The notes: generated by a model not told the origin, from the sequence alone. A DNA stretch of 64,000 bases from Branchiostoma floridae (GCF_000003815.2 NC_049997.1:11607060-11671059), one strand, 5' to 3'. Shown: positions 46,832-61,800, counted from the first letter of the stretch. Numbers and translations: made by a program.

Positions 46832-49800
46832 CTGAAATGTCAGAAATAGGGCTGATTTAAAATACATCTGATGTTCCAACTAAACTACTTCAAAAAATAA
46901 AATTACTTTTTTGTTACATACATGCACATGTAGATGACAATTTAAACATTGATAGAGGATATTGAAATTCTTCACTTTCTGTTCTTGTAAGCATTATAAA
47001 GGCTTGTATTTAGTTTAAAATGTAAAGTCTTAAAACTTAGAAGCTTAAAGTTTTGGTGTTTGGGTATTCAATAGTAATGTTACATTCAAAATGCACTAGG
47101 GTGTGTATTTTCCCTGAAAAAAAAAAAGATTTAGGCTTGCAACACTGTTTTCAAGCCACAATTACACGTTTCTGAGTAAATATGACTGAGATGTGCAATG
47201 TACATACCCTTGACTTAGCCTTGCCAGGGGTGAGTGCCTTGAGTAGTCTGGAAGCTGGTGACTCCTTTGGTGACTTTGTCTTCTCCTTCTTCTTATCCCT
47301 CTTCCCTTCTTGAGAGCTGACGCTTCCTTTGCTGTCTCTACTTTCACTCCTTGGGCGAGAGTCCACCGAGTCTTTCGAGTCCTTACTTTCACTTCTTGGT
47401 CTAGAAACCTTTGATTTTGAGTCCAGCAACTTTTCCTTACTGGTGGATTTCTTAAGAGCCTTGGCCTCTTTTGATGCAAGTTTGGTCTTTGCACTGTCTG
47501 TGGTGTCAAGAAGCTTGTCTTTACTTGGCGATCTTTCCTTAAGAACAGGCTTCTTCCCTTCAGCAAGTTTTTCTCGGCTGGCACTTGTTTTTGTAGCCCT
47601 GGGTTTGACTGGAGCTATGCCCCCATTCTCTCTACTCAGTCTTCTACCAACTACATCTTGGCCCTCCTTGCCTGCAGTTTTCGCTAGTTTAGAGGCTGTT
47701 GAAGGTCTGCCCTTTACTTCAGTCTTTGGCACATTTTTCTTGGCAGCACTTGGCCCCATGGGAGGTTTACTGGCAGCTGGAGAGACAAGAGGATCACTAG
47801 CTGCTGGAGAGGTCTTGGCACTCGGCTTCTTCTCCTTCCCTCTTAAAGGTAACCTAAAGCCTGTCTTCTTTTCAGCCTTGGTCTTCTCTTCAGACTGAGG
47901 TGTTTTGCCACCTTCTTTAGAACTAGCACTACTTGTGGACACTCTTCTACCAGGCTGTGCCTTGCTACTTTTAGTATCCCTATCTTTTGCTGTCTCTCCT
48001 AAAGAACTAATACTTTCTGTTGAAGATTTCCTACTTGAGAGACTTTCTGAGGATGCAAGTCTAGCTCTTCCTACTATTTCCTCAGAGGGCAGTCTGCGTG
48101 TGGTCTTTTCTGCTTTGGCGGGGGTAGGTTTGGCTGCCTCCTCCTTCTTTGCTGGTTTTGTTACAGTATCTTTCTTTATTCTATTGTCAACCTTACTGGC
48201 CATCTCTGACAGCCTGGCTCTGCCAGGTTTGGCATCGCTTGTTTTTCTTGGTTTATCCTCTTTCCTTTGTGTAGGTTTAGCTTCCGTTGGTTGCTCGTCT
48301 ACCTTATACTTTGCTTGACGCTCTGCAGCGGCGTCCTTCGGTGACTTCTTCGACTGTAGTTTAGTCAACAGCATCTCCCCATCCATCTTGAGTTTCTCAA
48401 GGTTTTGTCGAATGGTTTGCGCCTTCTCCAACGCAGTTGCCACTTTCTTCGTAGATTCATCTGTCGTAGGCCTTGGAGGGAGTGGCCTACCAACTTTGAC
48501 TGGTGATGCACCAATATCCTTAGGGAGGGACGGTAGTGGTCTTCTTGGCTTCTGCGTTGTAGGAGGCGTGTAGAACTCTTCTCTAGAGTCATTGAACCCT
48601 TTTGCGACCTCGATTTCGATCTCGCCATCATCGACAAATGGAATGTCTTCGATGCTGCCGTTGTCCACAGACAGTTGAGTGGATTTCTCCACCTTTGCTC
48701 CAGTAGATGTCCTGTCGTACACAGGCTTCTGCTCCGATGTAGTCGGCGACCGTAGGTAAGACAGTTCTTTTCCGTAAGGTGTCGAGGGTGGTGTAACCAT
48801 GGGCAGGTCACTGGACGTACTTTCCAGTCTGTTGCTCTTGTTTCCCTTAGTTGGTGAGTCCATGAGAGAATCATGAATCTCCTGAAACCCTTTCTCCAGC
48901 TCTTTGTTCATGGTGTCCACCTTGTTTGATTCTGCTGCTTCTCTCTCCTCTTTCAACACAGGAAGTGGTTCCATCTCCATCTCTACAGAGGAGGTTGGTG
49001 ACGAAGCCAACGACTGACTCGGTGTAGAGATAGTAAAGTCGGACTCCGACCTTGGCAGAGACCGTACCCTACTTTCTCTATCCTTCAGGGGTTCGAGTTT
49101 ACGTTTGACTTCCTTAACCTCTTCCTCGGTCTCCATCTGTGAGAGTTGTCGCTCGTAAGTCTTCACCATTTCATCTTCGTTGTCGTCGAGAACAGAGATG
49201 GGCCTTTGGTCCAACATGTCCTCTATTCTCTTGATGTCCATGGGTGACTCAAGTGGAGATGGAAGTGGAGAGGGAGAAGAAACCGGAGACTCTGCAGGTG
49301 AGGGAAGAGGGGAAGGTGAGGGGATAGGAGATGGTTCAGCTGCAAGTTTCCTCAACTTGTCTTCATACCTCTCTAGCTCCTCATCCTCTTTCTCTTCATT
49401 TTCGTTTTCCATTCTGGCCAGCCTTTCCTCGTACATCTGGATGTCATCTTCTGCAGAGTCCGTTAACTCCAGAACAATGGGCTTCTTCTTTCTGTATTCC
49501 TTAGAAGGAGACACAGCTTCTTGCTCTTCCTGTGGCCTTTCTTCTTCTCTCCTGGCAAGAGCTTCTTCATACGTTCTCACAAGGTCGTCCTTTTCTTCTT
49601 GAGGTGGGGGTGGCGAAGTCCGAACTCTTGGACTCTTGTCCTTTCTTAATCTGCTCCGTCTGGCAGTTCTTGGGCTCTTCTTTGTCTCCGGAGTCTTCTT
49701 CTTGCGAAGGTTTTCTAAAGAGTCTGCATGAACAAGCTTGCCTTCATCAACACCCTCTTCTGAAGAGGATGATCCAGAGACATACTCAACACCATGGACC

Positions 49801-52800
49801 TCATTATCGTTTGATTCACCAGTTTCAACTCCTTCTAGATCCAACTTCAGGCCTCTGTCTGCGTATGGATACCTCCTCTGGGGTGCCTCTGCTGAACCGC
49901 CATCTACCCAATCATAAGACTCACCCTGTTCTACTCCTAGTATGTCATACAGCCTTCTTGGTTCATGTGCCTCTCCCTCACTCACATAATTCCTGCTGGA
50001 ATCCTCCATGGGTCTCGTAGGGGTTGCGGGTTCACTGTCGAACTGAGAAAATCTCTCCCCCATCATAGCCAAAGCCTTCAGTCCTCGGGACCGTTGCGGC
50101 ATCTGGCCATCGGGGGTGAGATACTTCTTGGCATCAAAGGACTCTTCAAGATCTGCGCGTGGCTGTTTAGGACTTGGCAGTGGATGTTCAGGAGTTCTGG
50201 CCATATCCTCGTGTTCTGTTGGTCGTTCCGGAGACGGTGTGGACGGCTCTGAGGCTGGCAACTCCTGCACTTCTTCTTCTGACTCCTCCTCAGAAAGTTC
50301 AAGTTTGTCCTGACAGACACAAGAAAATGTAAGGATGATGAAGATCTAAGAACCTTTGTCCCCATCCGCTGCAAATTCTAGTTTAAGTTTTAAGAGGCCA
50401 TTTTGTCTTTGCCAGCTATAAGCGAGATTTTGAAGCAAGGTTTTTACATAGAATTTGCAGCGAATGAAGAACTGAAGGAAAGATGCCGCTACATGTTGGT
50501 TAAACATTGATTGTTGATTTGTGGTGAGGAGGGAGGGAGATTTGAAAAATCAGCAGTTTTGTCATCAGAACTTTGGTGGTATGGACTCCTAGTCTGGAAT
50601 GGGGAGTAAGAATGTACAGTCTAGAATGATCTGTCTACTTGGGGGGTAAAATCACAGATACGAAGCATGCATCTCCTGAGCCATCATTCCGTGATACACC
50701 ATTCTCATCTCACATAACAGCAAGACTTTAATAAGCAACTTAAAGGTAAAGCAGTCATTCTCAATTGTGATGAAGCATGGTGCTTTTTTATGCAACTAGC
50801 AGTAGTGCAATGTGGCTTTGCTATGGATCGCGTTTTTGGCCAAGCACAACAGGTCATCACTACTCTTGTTGGTAAGTGCTTTGGGTTCTTTCAGTGCAGA
50901 GGTTTGACACATAAGTACCTAAAGTTCCTAATACACAGGGCCACCGGGTTTATGTCCCCATTTGAAAGAGCAATGCAGCCCTTCACCCATAGTGTCCAGG
51001 TCCAGACACACAAAATTTGAACCAGACTTGCAGTGGCAATGGCAGAGTGTATAGACGTCTACACCATGCTGACACTGATATTTTGCAAAAGGTTCAGACC
51101 TAAATAGTCACATATAGAGAATGGTGTATCACATTAGTTTGAGGCCATCACTGTCTGATTAGTGATTTGTTGTTGCTGCATATCACATCTGGCCCTTACC
51201 CATCAATTGGCATGGCTCAAACCTTAAAGCCCTGGTCAGTAGTTGTTAACAGAATTGCCTTCACCAATTGAAGATAAGGGCAGTCAGATGAGGTTTTGTC
51301 CCTTTATACACCACATGCACAGTACAACATTGCTCTGAGTCCATACCTTACCAAACAGCCTCCTATACAAGTCCTCGGAATTGCATTCAATGTTCACTTT
51401 CTCCGAGTTTCTAGGGCCTGTTGCCGAGGTTGTTGGGTCATACTCGAAGATGGACCTCAGCAGGTTCTATATAGTTCAGATAAAATAAGACTACCAGTTT
51501 CACTACAGTCTACTTAGCTACTACATCAAGCAGCGCAACAAACCTGGGCTTTCATTGTGTTTTCTGTATTTGCTGTTTGCTTTTATAATGTGAAGGTGAT
51601 GATGTGATGTTGTGGAAATGAGATGTAGTGTGTGAAGTGAAGAATGTTGATGTCAGTTGAGAGCCAATAGATACACAATACATGTACATCTAAAAGAAGA
51701 CGGATGCCCCCAGTGTTTTTCAGGACTTACTAGCATAAGAATCAGAGAAAATTTTGGACACAGCCTCCCACAAATCAATATATATATTAGTGGCTGTTTT
51801 AAGCAAAATTCCATAGATCTTTTCTATATAATCCTTAGGTCTTTAAAGTGTACAGCTGGGGACAACCTTCAAGAAGACATTCAAAAGTCTGACAGTTAGA
51901 ATCTGTGCACATATTACTGTTACTATTTCTTATAAGCCAACTACAATATAATATAGCTGAAGCAATTATACTGCCCGTCATGTGAATAAAGCCCTTACAT
52001 CATGGCTTAATCAAGAACAGCCAACAACTAAGCTTTAAGTGTATTGTTATGACATACAAAACTAGCTAGCCACCTTCGAAGCAGTGTCTTGTATTTGTCA
52101 ACGCTATACCAGTATGAAGCACAGACAGTGTAAGCAACAAACATTCCTTACAAGCAGTTTTCAGCTACCTGAAAGCATGGAAAGAAGGAACTGTCAAGAT
52201 GAGAGGACAAGAAATGTCATCACTCAACCATCAGTCATTGGAAAGTATTTGTGATAAGGAAAAGACACTGTTGGGATAGATCTTTCATCCTGAAGTATTA
52301 CCAGTTGGAACATCTGCACAGCATCATCGTGATGATGTCTTGAAAAGAGACAATGTCAACACAATGTCAATCAGTAGTGTATAAGAATGAGATTTCCCAT
52401 TGGCTACAGACATTTCAGGATGAAAGATGACAGTTTGAGGAGGTCAGGTGTGTGCTGGGGTCTGTTGGGTAAGTGTCCACCAGCTCTGTTGCTGCAGACA
52501 GTCATTGGTCTACAGAATCAAAACAGTCAAACTCTTCTGAATCAACAGTTTTCACAATATACAAAATAGATGAAACAAGATCACATGTTCCATTCTGCTC
52601 CTTTGTATCTGAATGTGGCAAATGCTATCATACAAATGGTTGACAATTGGATTGGAATTGGTTCTTTTGATAGCAAATGAGGAGTTTACATTAACCTTCT
52701 TGCTGCAGCCTAACCCCAAGCAGTACAAATTAAGTGCCAAATAGCTGCTTTAGCAGGCTGAAGGTTATGGTACAGAGTTGATAATTACCAGACGAAAGTC

Positions 52801-55800
52801 TGCAGCATGTCCGGTTGTGACAGAGATGTTGTGTTGTTTGTTTATGTTTTGTTTTGTTCTGTTTAGTTTTGTTTTGGGGTTGGTCCCAAGACATACCTCT
52901 CTGGAGTTCTTCAACCGCTGGTGCTCCTGTTGCCATTTTTGTTCCTCCTTGTTCTCTTCTTTCTTCCTGATCAGTTGGGGGCTTCTGACTCTCTTGGGGC
53001 TCATCTGGGGGCTTCTGGGCCTTTTGGGGCTCCCAGGGGGTTCCTGCCTGACAGCATAACCCTCTTCTTCGTCGATCTTGAGGAAAGCACCAATAGGACT
53101 CTTCACCTTTTTCTGGTCCTGAAAATACCAATCAAATATTTCTAGAGATTCGCCAACACGAGGCACAGAGCCAAAAGGAAACAACAATTTCTGAGATGCA
53201 TCAAAGATGAAAATGTTACATAAAAATGCATGATATTCATTCTCAATCTGCAATACAACCTTATTACTTTCAGTTCTCAGTGACAACCTCAGCAACCATA
53301 ACAATAATGGTGCCATTCCTTTGGTTTAAACAACTGTGAAATTCAATTGGTTAAAAGAACTAAAACAGTAGTGCAAGTCTAGACCTTTGACCCTCTATTT
53401 CAAAACCTTCAACCACACCATGCCATCAGACCTTTGACCCCTTGTAAACTTCACACAACACCATTCACCTTTGAACCCTGACCCCACAAAAAACCAAGCC
53501 TTTAACCTTTGACCAGAGGTGCGAAATCACCGTGCCATGACCAGAGCAACCCAGGGCAACCACACAATTCAAGAAACCATGCTTCTTCCACCATGGAACG
53601 TGGGATGGTCTTTTCCGTCATACCTTCCCACCAAACAACTTGGAGTACAAGTCAGTGGGTTTTTCGGGCGTCTTTTCTTGGTTGGGACTGAGCTGCTCGT
53701 TTTCAGGACGAGTTACAGTTATTTGGGGCCTGTCTCTGTGGAGCTCGGCTGGAGGCGGTGACTGGGGGGGACTACTGAGGACCCACCTGGCAGTGCTAGT
53801 ATACCTCTACAGGATAAAACAAAGCCACACTGATACACTTGACTTGTACACACACAAAGAAGAAAAAAAAAGTTTAACACACTAAGGCCTCGGACCAATA
53901 TGGGAAGATGCTCAAGAAGTTGTACTTTAATGGTGAATATGGGCTTAAAAAAGACACAACAAGTTGCTAAGGCTGTGGGCATTTTGATGGTCCCCCCATC
54001 ATTTACATGAAACAGTTATACAAAACAAGAAAAACTTATATATAAGTTTTAGCTAACATTTGCATAACAGGTTGATATAATTGAGAGAGTTTTTAGAGGC
54101 TAATTGCGCTTACAGTCTCAAAATAAGAGTAACAGCATTCAGTAAATGATATAATGACAAAGCCTAGCATTTATATGTCATAAAAACACCTGCATCTACA
54201 TGTACTATGTAGACAGCTAACACAGTTACTATGCTTAATCTCAAAAGATGAATCATATAGTACATGTATCCAAGATCATTGGCAAGGCCATGACCTTTGC
54301 CCTACCTGGGCCTCCTCAGGCTGAGGTTCCTGCCAGTCCAGCACCTCCCCTTCACTCACTTCACTCAGCTGGTCCTCCTCCTCCTCCTCAACTTCCTCCT
54401 CTTCTTCTGAGGATTCTGCAGTGGGAGGAAAGACATGTGGCTTTTAATTGTCTATCTCAACATCTACATGTAGCTCTATTTATTGATGTCTGTAACTGCA
54501 CTGTACTGCACTACATTAATTTTGATATTTGATATTTTTGGGTGGTAATGATTGTTTGAACATTATTCAAGATGATGGACAGCATTAGCTTCTGAATGTA
54601 CAGTATTTCTGCATGTAAGTTGTAAGGAATGTCCGAACCTTCTTCTTCCTCAGAGCCCTCTTCTTCCTCCTCCTCCTCCTCCTCTTCATCTTCCTCATCT
54701 TCCTCTTCTTCCTCCTCCTCCTCAGACACTGCAGCACCTCCTACTGCACCCTGAGGTTTTTCTATAAAAAACACCACACCATCAAAACCTGTGTCTGTTT
54801 TCTATGTTTGGTTACTAAACTAGAATAATACCTTTTTTTATGCACACAACACTAGGGCTGGTATATTATACCTATGAAAAATTGGAAAACACTTCCTGTA
54901 ACAGTTCTTGGGATATAGCCATCCACGAGAATTCTACACATTTAAGTCAAGCCAGTCATATACATACTTGTAGTCCTAGTTTGAACCAAAAGTAAGACAT
55001 TCAAACACTGTCCAAACAAGTACAAATTTTTAAACAGTTTTATACACCATCACCATTTCACCATAGAGGCTGAAAGGTCACAAGAAACATGCACACATAA
55101 AGTGTAAAATGACAATATAGGAAAGACGATGACACACTGACATTGCACGGACAAGAACACTATAAAACTTGTGCTCGTTAAAAAACAATGATAACCAAGC
55201 AATACAACTCAACCGCACACAATCATACAATATTGACACCAACAAGAACATACGAAGTAATATTTGAACACAATAAATGAACAGGTGAAAGGGCAAAGGT
55301 CAGAGGTGAATCACAAGACATGGACACAAACACTGCAAGACTGTGAGGTTCACAAGGCACAGACACTGAATACCTGGGAGGCAAGGGAAATCTACCACCC
55401 TCCACAGAAGTTCGGAAGGGCGGGTTTCCACGGGACTGATGTCGTCCTCGTCACTGGACTCATGTTCTTCAGGACAGGAGAAAGGGACAGAATGGACAGA
55501 AGGAAAGACAGCAAGAGGAGAGAGATACAGAGTCAGATTGACATAATCTAGATGTAGTAACATACAACCTGTATATGCTAATAATGTCAAACATTGTCTG
55601 TGGTAGAGCAAGCAACTTGTCATACAATGCTTTGGAATAACATGCCATTGTGATGGTACATGTATACCACTAAGTACAAAAAAACAATTTCACATTTATG
55701 TGATCTGAAGATATTGTGAAAAACACCACTGCATGCCCATGCAAAAGGAAAATATGAAGCATCACAAAATCACCAAATACTCTGTGCTGCAAAAAAAGTC

Positions 55801-58800
55801 ATGGGGCCAACTAATCATGGAACTCTTAATCAAACCAGTAAAAAATTGAATGCAAGAAACAACCATTACAAAAATACACCATTGTAAGCACTTATCTAAT
55901 CCAAATATGCAACACTTTTTTTGTTCCTGCTGAAAATTAATTGAATCTCAACCCAGCTTGAGTGGATAGTCAAAACAATGCCAGGAATACTACAGAAATA
56001 ACTAAATTGTACTCAACAATCATAGTGGCGAAAAACTACTTAGTCCAAACTTTCAAAATATTGCCCATACAGCTTTATTGCATTTTCAATTTTATTTCAT
56101 AATGCAGCAACCGATCACCAAATTGTCAAGCCAAATGTATTAGACTGTCATTTTCCGTGGGCTACCTTCTTCAGTGGTGGAAATGTGGAGAGGTTCGTGC
56201 CACTGTGGCGGGCCCTCGTCCTCGGAGGACTCATACAAGTTCACTTCCTCCTGGGCGGGCTCTTCAAACAGGACACAGACAAAACAGTTACAGACAGGAC
56301 AGACACACAAACAGAAGAAATATGGTACAAATAAGAGTATAATATCATAGGTCAGATGTCTTGGTTTATTGGGATATCCTTGATGTATGAGGAAAATAAC
56401 TCTCAAAACACTGTAATGTGTTGAATTCTGGTAAGTACATGTAGGCTAAATGATGAATGCTGTATTCGAAAGAAACATTTGAGAATAGTACATGTATAAG
56501 ACAATCAACACAAATACATGGAATACAATCAACAGAAAGAGATTTGTACATATATGTATTTAGTAGACAGCTTCAGAAGCAAAGTCTGAATATGGTAAGA
56601 CTTTTATTATGTACATAGGAAATCATCTAAGGGAGAGAACAACTATTATGGCACTACCTAGCACAGATGTATGTAGGAGTAAGTTATATGTTGATAGCAT
56701 AGGCTAGCTCATGGCTTGAAATGTGCATATGCAATATGATACCCTGTAGATTATGTGTCAAAGTTGAATATGAAGGCCCTGTCCATTCTTTGCATATTGT
56801 CAGGGGCCTTCAACTTTGACATATAACCCACAATGCATCACACTGCACATGAGCACTTCAAATTGTGAAGTACCTTATAGAAAGGGCTTTTGAAGCAGTT
56901 AGTCGGGAAGTTACCTCTATTTTCTGGGGAGACTGGTGACAGATGCCAGTTTAGATCAGCGCCTGACTCTATAGGGACCAGTTTACCCAAACTGTCTGAC
57001 TTTCCTGATTCAGCTAATAGAAACATAGCACACACATACCAACAGCAAGTCAGCATAGAGGGAGGAGAGGCATTACACAGCACATACATAGAGTGTAGCA
57101 AGTCACAATAGATGTAGGGAAACACAGCACAGACATGTACAGCAGCACAGCAGCATATTACTGGAAAGGGAAACACAGCAGACTAACAGAACAGTGCATC
57201 ATCAACATAGACAGAAGAAAGACATAAACAGTGTACAGTACAGCCATAGGAGACAATAGGATAGCAAGCACAGGGTGGGCAACTATCTATTGAAAAGAAC
57301 TTAATAATATGAAGAACTTGGAATGTAGGCAAATCTAAGACAAAGGTGAGGATTGGAGGATGTTTGAAAAAAATTGATACTTTAAGAAAGTCTCAAATAG
57401 CAAAACTGTTGAATACTATGAATAGGCCATGAATGTTAACTTAACTAAAGGTAGGATACAAGGGATGACTGTATGAAGATCATTTTAAATACAACATTTT
57501 TCACATGACAGTTTAACAAAGACACATACATAATGTGAAATGATCACCTGTCCCAATGCTTTAGATGTCAGTAATACAATGGAAGTGTATCTGTCACCAT
57601 ATACTATAATGTCACAGAAGCATGTGTAAGCTTGCAGTGGGTTCAGAGCTGTTTTGGCAAAGATGGAATCAGGGGATACATGGTAGGCATGAAGTTTTTT
57701 ATTTTCCAAACCATAATTGATACACAATGTGGTTTAAGAGAGGCTGTAGCTGCTGTATTACATTGCTTGTCTTCACCAAAACAGCTCATGTTATAAGCAT
57801 TTCGTGAAAGATAGTTTCCCAGCCAATTTCCACACCAAGAAGACTTTTGAGTAGTCAAAATGTTAGGAACCAACACCATTGTCACCAAAACTACCTTCCA
57901 AATCACTCCCACTGTCAGATTCGGAGTCAGACGGGCGAGTTCGGTATGGCGATGGTTCAAGCCAGACGAGATCCTCAACGTTTTCAATAGGTACGCACTG
58001 GGACAGGCGGTTTAGCCTTCGTCGCGCTATACACAGAACAACACATTGACGTACAGACAAGTCCTCTCAGCAACTGATCTGTTAGGAGCTCTGACTAACT
58101 TCATCCATTTTTATACTTCATAATATGTACAGTCAAACATCTACATGGTTTCCTGCCAAAGGATGATTCTGGTGGTCCCATAGATACGTTCATGAAGGTT
58201 AGACATCCAGGTAATAAGATATGCCCAAAAGTAGTTACTCAAGCAACTGGATATGATTTGGAGGTCTCCAAATCATATCCAGTTGCTTGAGTAACTACTT
58301 TATGGCAGGTCCCATAGATAATTTTTGCAGTCCCATACAGATAATTTTATGAATCCTGTCTATGTTGGTCAGCTGTCTACTTTACTTGTCATTGTACTAT
58401 TGGTAGACAGGATTGATTTAAGGATGGTTATAAATGATATCACTGGCATCAAAACTCCAAAGATCAGTTGTACAAAAAAGGATTGAAACATAACAAAACA
58501 CCACACCCAAACAACATACAACATAGATGATGACATTAAGGACACTGACAAACAACAAACACAACACCATCACCACAAAGGAAGAGGAAAGGTGTTATAC
58601 CAAGGGAGACTGGACAGTAGTTTGCGGTGTAACAGAGAGAGGAAAATGTGTTACATTACTGAGTGTACTGGGTACTTCCAGCAAGCAAAGTTTGAATCAT
58701 AACTACAGGGCCATGCAGTTTCCACAACAGTCTTTCTCTAAAGCAGGCCTTCTTCCACAACTACTGTGTACCAGGTTAATTCTAAACCCATAGCATAACA

Positions 58801-61800
58801 TGCCATGCTATAAAAAGTAAGCATGCAACAATAATGCTTGGTTGTGCTTCATCAAAGCTAACCCTTCCAGCAAAGCATGATGCAGACTCACTACATTCAA
58901 CTTGGTAATGAAAGCTGCCATGCTCAGGAAACCTTAACTTTCAAATTTCACTAGTTGCAAACTACATGTAAGCAGCAAAAACTACAGCACACAGGTCTGG
59001 GAAGTCTATTTCTCCTATATCATAGTGATTTTGCAACAAATCTAAGTGCACATAGACATACTTCACCCATGCAACAAATCATACTGGCAATGCAACATGC
59101 AACCAGAAAAAAGTTCACGATTTACAGCAACAAACATGTACGTGTACCATACTCAGTAAATAATTTCACCAGGTTGGTAAAATTACTATATGTGTCTATT
59201 GAGTTCTGGATAGTACATAGTTCTACGTAGATACACAATATCTAGTAAAGAACTCAACGTACAGCATAGTATAATGTTGAAAAAAGACTAATTTAGAATT
59301 TGAGAACAAAACTGTTCTGTCTGAACATCAAAATCAGCATCATCTCAGGGTCTTTGAGTTCCTAAAAAAGTAGTCCCAATATCAGTACTGATTTCAGACA
59401 GCATTATCTTGTAAAATCGAGTAAAAAAACGATATCATGTTTACCTGCATCCAAAGAGGGGTCCTTACTGTCCATGTGCAGCAGGTTGGACTTCCCTAGC
59501 GAGGCAGCATTCTCCACCTTCTTGGCCCAGGACATTACATCCAGGGGAGAGGTCTCCTCAAAATCCATCTCATCTGAGGAGCTAAAAACAACCACAGAAA
59601 ACATTGTCAATGATACGTCGATGAAAATCAAAAATCATTCCAAAATCATATCTAGTTGCTTGAGCAACTGCCTTTTGGCAAAGTTGTCATAACTTTTTGA
59701 AACAGTTTTTAAATAAAATTTTGCCTCAAAAAAACTAGATGAAAATTGGTCTGAAATTACCCTGAGTACAATTCTTCAAATAGTCTTAGTTGTACAAAAT
59801 GCATTACATTCCTGACTTCTATCCGCAATACCTTAAGAGTGCTTCCTGGAATCAAATAGTTTTAGTTATGATGCTACATTTCTGACTTCTATCTGCAACA
59901 CCTTCTAGCAGTGCCTCCTGGCAGAGCATAGGAGTACTGCAGCCTCTTGTTCAGACACCAGACACCAAGAGAAATCTTCCAGCACACACACTGATGCTGA
60001 GACTCACCTGGAGCTCTCATAGTCCTCCTCATCCTCTAGCCCGGCCGTCTGGATCAGGTTGTGTTCCGTGAGCGTCTCCTCGGGGATCAGGCCCTGAGTC
60101 TCGTAGATCGTCTTCCTGTAGTTCTCAAGCTCCACGCGCTCTGGGGTGGCGCGGTACCTCTTCTGGACGGGCTCTGTGTTCATACCCAAGAAATATGTCA
60201 TTTTTGCATGATGTACCCGTGTTTCTACCATTTAGAAAGTTTACCACCACAAAACAATACCTCTTCTGTACTGTCTCTGTGTTCATACCAAAGAAATATG
60301 TCATTTTTGCATGATGTACCTGTGTTTCTACCATTTAGAAAGTTTACCACCACAAAACGGTACCTCTTCTGGACAGGCTCTGTGTTCATACCCAAGAAAT
60401 ATGTCATTTTCGTATGATGTACCTGTGCTTCTACCATTTAGAAAGTTTACCACCACAAATCGGTACCTCTTCTGTACTGTCTCTGTGTTCACACCGAAGG
60501 AAATGTCATAACACAGTTTTGTATGATATACCTGTGTTTTTACCATACAACGAAAGTTAACCACAAAAAATTTCATAACATCACTTTTGTATAATGTATC
60601 TGTGATTCTACCATATAAAGAAAGTTTACCACCACAAAAATTGTAACAGCAACAATCCAACATCCTAATCAGGTATTGGGATTTTCAACAGCGGGAGCAG
60701 AGTAGGTTCCAATCATTTGATGGCAGCCCGTGTGATACAACTTTAAATCGTGTGTGAAACAGCTTTTTATCACCCAGTCTGGATCACCTCATACCAAATG
60801 TTATTACAGCCCAGGTATGACATAGAAGCAGGTAAAACAAGTGTGAAAGAGCTCCCTACCCCCTGATGGTGGACTCAGTAGTTTGTCTTCCAGACTGGCT
60901 CTTCTGGCTGGTTCCTCAACTTCAGTTGGGATGTTCTCCTGTAACACATGATGGTGACATTGGTTACTTCCCTGATACGTTTATATATGTTTGTCTGTGT
61001 TTACACAAATAGGACTTAAAGTAGCCATACCTGTCCCTAGGACTGAATATAACATCCATACAACCAGTCCAGTCCCTGGTGCTGAACATAATATCCATAC
61101 GACTAGTCATGGTGCTGAAATTACATCCATACTTAAGTACCATCTCAGTGCTGAAGTTTTGTCTCTGGTGCTGACCACAACATCCACACAAGCACTCCTG
61201 TCTCTGGTGCTGAAAATAACATCCACACAACCGGACCTGTCCCTGGTACTGAATATAACACCCACACAACCAGACCTGTCCCTGGTGCTGAATATAACAT
61301 CCACACAAGTAGACCTGTCCCTGGTGCTGAATATAACATTCACACAACCAGACCTGTCCCTGGTGCTGAATATAACATCCATCCAGTCAGTCCTGTCCCT
61401 GGTGCTGAATATAACATCCACACAAGTAGACCTGTCCCTGGTGCTGAATATAACATTCACACAACCAGACCTGTCCTTGGTGCTGGACAGAACATTAATA
61501 CACGTTCTATCAATAATGCAATTGAGCATTTTACAAGTAGTATTGAAGAATCTTGACTTGTATTTTTACAACTGTCCTTTCATTCAATAGCTATTTAAGT
61601 AATTACAGAGTACATGTACATATACCTCTTGTATTTGACAGTTGATTTTGAATTATCTCTTAATCACATTTCTAAAGGCTTGGGAAAACTCTATGTCTTT
61701 TTCATGAAATGACGGTACTTTTATTTCAAACATACCTTTTCCTCTTCATCCTCGTCATCATCCCCAGCAGGGCGTTTTCTCTTCTGCATCCTGAAGTGAG

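Noticed and set aside
47329..49602. Several plus-strand frames rich in S and L opposite the giant exon
   Set aside because: Mirror images of the K/E/S-rich coding strand, without splice or start support.
52730..53131. Alternative frame with GPEKGEESYWCFPQ over the MICAL exon
   Set aside because: The overlapping frame DQKKVKSPIGAFLKI is phase-consistent with neighbouring exons and matches the composition of the linker.
60991..61590. Long frames over the 39-bp minisatellite (199 codons plus, 140 codons minus)
   Set aside because: Open frames follow from a repeat period divisible by three. No start context, no splice logic and no protein family.
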